Assembly (NCBI RefSeq): GCF_029835735.1
Contig: NZ_JAOEAL010000001.1
Span: 248,001-312,000 of the forward strand
Length of the DNA stretch: 64,000 nt
Direction: 5' to 3'
Source of the DNA: Shewanella sp. GD04112
GTDB lineage: Bacteria > Pseudomonadota > Gammaproteobacteria > Enterobacterales > Shewanellaceae
The notes below the pieces were generated by a model. That model saw only the letters and a program-made list of their open reading frames with translations. It did no database searches and was not told the origin of the DNA. Positions 61,732 to 64,000 of this stretch are shown here, piece after piece (position 1 is the stretch's first letter; each line of letters opens with the position of its first letter). The position numbers and the translations under genes are program-made.

Positions 61732-62988
61732 GTGACTGTGATCATAGGCGCTTTGCTGTTTGCCCTTTATCGGCAACTGATTATCGAACAGCAGTACCAA
61801 GTGACTCAGTATCTCGAGTCAGAAACCCAACGCTATCAGCAGCTTGCTCTTACTGTCGACCGTCGTAGTTTTGCGGCGCAAATTCGTGCCGCTGATCCGC
61901 AGACGGCCCTCATCGCCTGGCGCAACAGTTATGACATGGTTGGTGCCTTAAGCTTTATGCCAGAAGGCATGCCCATGCTGCCGCAAACTCGGGATTTCCC
62001 GATTTTAACTGGCGGCCCTGATAAGCTGCATATCCTTACTGGTGGCCTAGTGATGACCCGCTATGGCCCAGTGCTCATCGCCACCCGTACCGATAACTTA
62101 GCCACCTTGATCGATAAATTTATCAGTGCGGCGGCCACGGCCGTGATGTTGACCATAGTGTTAACCTTAGCGCTGGGCTATTTGTTTTCTAAGGCGATTT
62201 TGCGCCGATTAGTGCAGTACAACCGCTTGAGTGAGCAAATTGAGCGGGGGCATTACGATACGCGTCTGCCGCTCAGTTGGCGTCAGGACGAGTTCGATAT
62301 GTTGGCGCTGCAGTTTAATAACGTGCTGGATATTCTTGAGAATAACCTGATGGCGGTGCGCGGGGTGACAGATAACATTGCCCACGATTTGCGTACACCC
62401 TTATCCCATATTCGCATTGGTCTTGAGGAGTTAGCGGCCAAATCCCCCGATGAAATCAGCGAAGGTTGCGCGATTTTGACCGAAGAGCTCGACCACTGTC
62501 TTGCGACCTTCGATGCCATGCTCTCGCTAACACGTATCGAGGAAGGACAGCAAACCTTAGACTTGCAGGAACTGAGTTTGGCGCAGCTATGTACCGATTT
62601 GTTGGACATGGCCGACGCGGTCGCCGAGTCGAATGAGCAAACCTTGAGTCTATCGCTCCTATCAGACCATAAGATTTATGGTGACAAGTATTTGTTGTTT
62701 CAGGCCTTATATAACTTGGTCGACAATGCGATGAAGTACTCAGGCCAAGGCGCTCGCATCGATATTATTCAATCTGGCGCCCAAATTAAGATTTGCGATA
62801 ACGGCCCGGGGATCCCCGATGACAGCAAGGAAAGGGTGTTTGAGCGATTAGTGCGTCTCGACCCCAGCCGCCATTTGCAGGGCACAGGTTTAGGATTATC
62901 TATGGTCAAAGCGATCATGTCGCGGCACAATGCGCAAATTACTCTTTCGGATAATCATCCAGGCCTAGTAGTGACCATTCAGTTTTAG
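61732..62988 (+). CDS. Sensor histidine kinase of the second PepSY cassette
   Basis: From the first canonical start (GTG at 61732) the protein has 418 residues, but this falls inside the first membrane helix. Open frame continues upstream to 61648 and reads KPYQSSAWRITIIFSTLVTV, a normal basic tail and helix start. No ATG, GTG or TTG exists there, only ATC at 61660 (behind AAGGGGAG) and ATT at 61678. The kinase has HAMP, an H-box NIAHDLRTPLSHIRI, an N-box YNLVDNAMKYSG and GTGLGLSMVKAI. Its partner is the regulator just upstream. Confidence 0.85.
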   Translation: MTVIIGALLFALYRQLIIEQQYQVTQYLESETQRYQQLALTVDRRSFAAQIRAADPQTALIAWRNSYDMVGALSFMPEGMPMLPQTRDFPILTGGPDKLHILTGGLVMTRYGPVLIATRTDNLATLIDKFISAAATAVMLTIVLTLALGYLFSKAILRRLVQYNRLSEQIERGHYDTRLPLSWRQDEFDMLALQFNNVLDILENNLMAVRGVTDNIAHDLRTPLSHIRIGLEELAAKSPDEISEGCAILTEELDHCLATFDAMLSLTRIEEGQQTLDLQELSLAQLCTDLLDMADAVAESNEQTLSLSLLSDHKIYGDKYLLFQALYNLVDNAMKYSGQGARIDIIQSGAQIKICDNGPGIPDDSKERVFERLVRLDPSRHLQGTGLGLSMVKAIMSRHNAQITLSDNHPGLVVTIQF

Positions 62989-63020
62989 GCCAATATCCGC
63001 GTGACAGTGTTGAGAACCCC

Positions 63021-63707
63021 ATGTACCGAATCATAGCCGATGAGGCTGATTTTCTTGTTATTTCTAAATCGCCGAATGTGCATTTTCACAGTCAAGATGG
63101 CACTGCGGGTGTCGTTGCGCAGCTGGAGCAGGATTTAGGGATAAAACTCTTTGCCGTGCATCGGCTCGATACGCCGACCTCAGGGCTGTTACTGTTAGCC
63201 AAACATCCTGCGGCGGCGCGGCAGTTGACCGAGCTTTTTAGCGCCCATCAAGTGCAGAAATACTATCTTGCACTCGCCAAAGGTAAGCCGAAGAAGAAGC
63301 AAGGCTGGGTGATTGGCGATATGGCTAAATCCCGCCGCAGCATGTTTAAGTTGATGCGTACAAAAGAAAACCCAGCGATTACCCAATTCTTCTCCACCAG
63401 TGTTGGCGATGGGCTTAGGCTTTATTTACTCAAGCCCCACTCGGGGAAAACCCATCAGTTACGGGTTGCCCTCGCAAGCCTCGGGGTACCAATTTTAGGC
63501 GATGCCCTCTATGGCTCGGATGTCGCCGACCGTTGTTATCTGCACGCCTATTGCCTGCATTTTCGTTATCAATATGAGGATGGCAGTTGGCATGATTATG
63601 AGTATTTTGATATCCCGCAACAGGGCGAGGTCTTTAGTATGCAGGGCGTGACAGAGGCGCTTAAGCAGTGGCAAGCCCCCGAGTCATTAGACTGGCCCGA
63701 TCGTTAG
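63021..63707 (+). CDS. RluA-family pseudouridine synthase (TIGR01621 type)
   Basis: The 228-residue enzyme has the catalytic motif AVHRLDTPTSGLLLLAK (about 45-61) with the active-site Asp. KPHSGKTHQLRVALASLG and GDALYGS, typical of the RluA group, are also present. It lacks an S4 domain. It should isomerise a uridine in rRNA or tRNA; the target is not known. The stop overlaps the end of the convergent diguanylate cyclase gene by 4 bp. Confidence 0.92.
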   Translation: MYRIIADEADFLVISKSPNVHFHSQDGTAGVVAQLEQDLGIKLFAVHRLDTPTSGLLLLAKHPAAARQLTELFSAHQVQKYYLALAKGKPKKKQGWVIGDMAKSRRSMFKLMRTKENPAITQFFSTSVGDGLRLYLLKPHSGKTHQLRVALASLGVPILGDALYGSDVADRCYLHAYCLHFRYQYEDGSWHDYEYFDIPQQGEVFSMQGVTEALKQWQAPESLDWPDR

Positions 63708-64000
63708 GCTTGTGGTGTTAGGGCTTGGCAGATCCTGTCTCGCCCCTCTGATTTGGCGCGATACATGGCATGGTCGGCTTCGATTAAGAGCTTGTCTGGC
63801 TCACAGCCTCGGTAAATGGTGGCGTAACCAATGCTGGCATAGAGTTGGATCTCCTGCCCTTGGCATTGAAGCGGATTTTCCCTCAACACCCTATGTAACT
63901 TATCTGCGACGGTTCTGGCGGCGGACGCACTGGTGGCGGGCAGTAATACCAGAAACTCCTCTCCACCTTGGCGGCATAGGACGTCATGTTCCCTCAATAC
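63704..64000 (-). CDS. Diguanylate cyclase, C-terminal part (partial, runs off the window)
   Basis: Only the C-terminal GGDEF half is inside the window. It shows the active motif GGEEF and, five residues before it, REHD, a complete RxxD product-inhibition site. The end of the domain (SIGYATIYRGCEPDKLLIEA, DHAMYRAKSEGRD) is intact. The N-terminal sensory part lies beyond base 64000. Confidence 0.9.
   Translation of the reverse strand, partial: VLREHDVLCRQGGEEFLVLLPATSASAARTVADKLHRVLRENPLQCQGQEIQLYASIGYATIYRGCEPDKLLIEADHAMYRAKSEGRDRICQALTPQA

Overview
The window is chromosomal DNA from a gammaproteobacterium, almost certainly a Shewanella. The evidence is the alpha ribosomal-protein operon, a cytochrome c maturation locus split around a ScyA-type monoheme c5 cytochrome, an SHP/diheme cytochrome/cytochrome b cluster, many c-type heme (CXXCH) proteins, and rRNA sequences of Shewanella type. 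No insertion sequence, prophage, CRISPR array or toxin/defence island was found; this is core chromosome with some accessory genes.

Layout. 1-3.3 kb: end of the spc/alpha operon (secY, rpmJ, rpsM, rpsK, rpsD, rpoA, rplQ). 3.3-4.3 kb: a periplasmic ABC-type binding protein. 4.4-13.2 kb: cytochrome c maturation, with ccmABCDE on the minus strand, scyA, ccmI on the minus strand, and ccmFGH plus an extra TlpA-like thioredoxin on the plus strand. 13.2-18.8 kb: a complete rrn operon with two tandem promoters, boxA, 16S, a tRNA-free spacer, 23S, 5S and tRNA-Asp. 19.0-23.4 kb: a DUF1993 protein, then a minus-strand operon encoding cytochrome b, SHP, diheme cytochrome c, a PepSY protein, a response regulator and a histidine kinase. 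23.6-26.4 kb: small hypotheticals and a LysR/SDR pair. 26.4-30.2 kb: an aldehyde dehydrogenase divergent from its probable sigma-54 activator (AcoR type), with a good -24/-12 promoter. 30.2-34 kb: cpxA, cpxR, a CpxP/Spy protein and fieF, with two GTAAA-N5-GTAAA boxes. 34.6-38.4 kb: an outer-membrane beta-barrel, ntrC, ntrB and a DUF4124 protein. 38.6-40.6 kb: a YqhD-like aldehyde reductase and a NemR-like TetR regulator sharing an identical 16-bp operator. 40.6-46.7 kb: ppnP, a 5'-truncated chemoreceptor, ovoA (ovothiol synthesis), a prolyl-4-hydroxylase-like oxygenase and small unknowns. 47-53 kb: a PfkB kinase, a diguanylate cyclase, MOSC and DUF4870 proteins and a full-length chemoreceptor. 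53.1-54.8 kb: ETF-ubiquinone oxidoreductase. 55-60.1 kb: a Moco riboswitch, then moaA, moaC, moaD, moaE, modA, modB, modC. 60.4-63 kb: a second PepSY/response regulator/kinase cassette. 63-64 kb: an RluA-family pseudouridine synthase and the end of another diguanylate cyclase.

The main theme is respiratory metabolism: heme attachment to cytochromes, molybdenum uptake and cofactor synthesis, ETF oxidation and the SHP electron-transfer chain. It is combined with envelope stress (Cpx), nitrogen control (NtrBC) and electrophile/aldehyde stress (NemR-like/YqhD-like, AldB-like/AcoR, ovothiol). The most useful new observations are regulatory sites linking these regulators to adjacent targets, the probable chemoreceptor pseudogene, and a kinase whose first canonical start codon lies inside its membrane helix. 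Positions and motifs were read by eye; family names rest on recognised motifs, not on searches.
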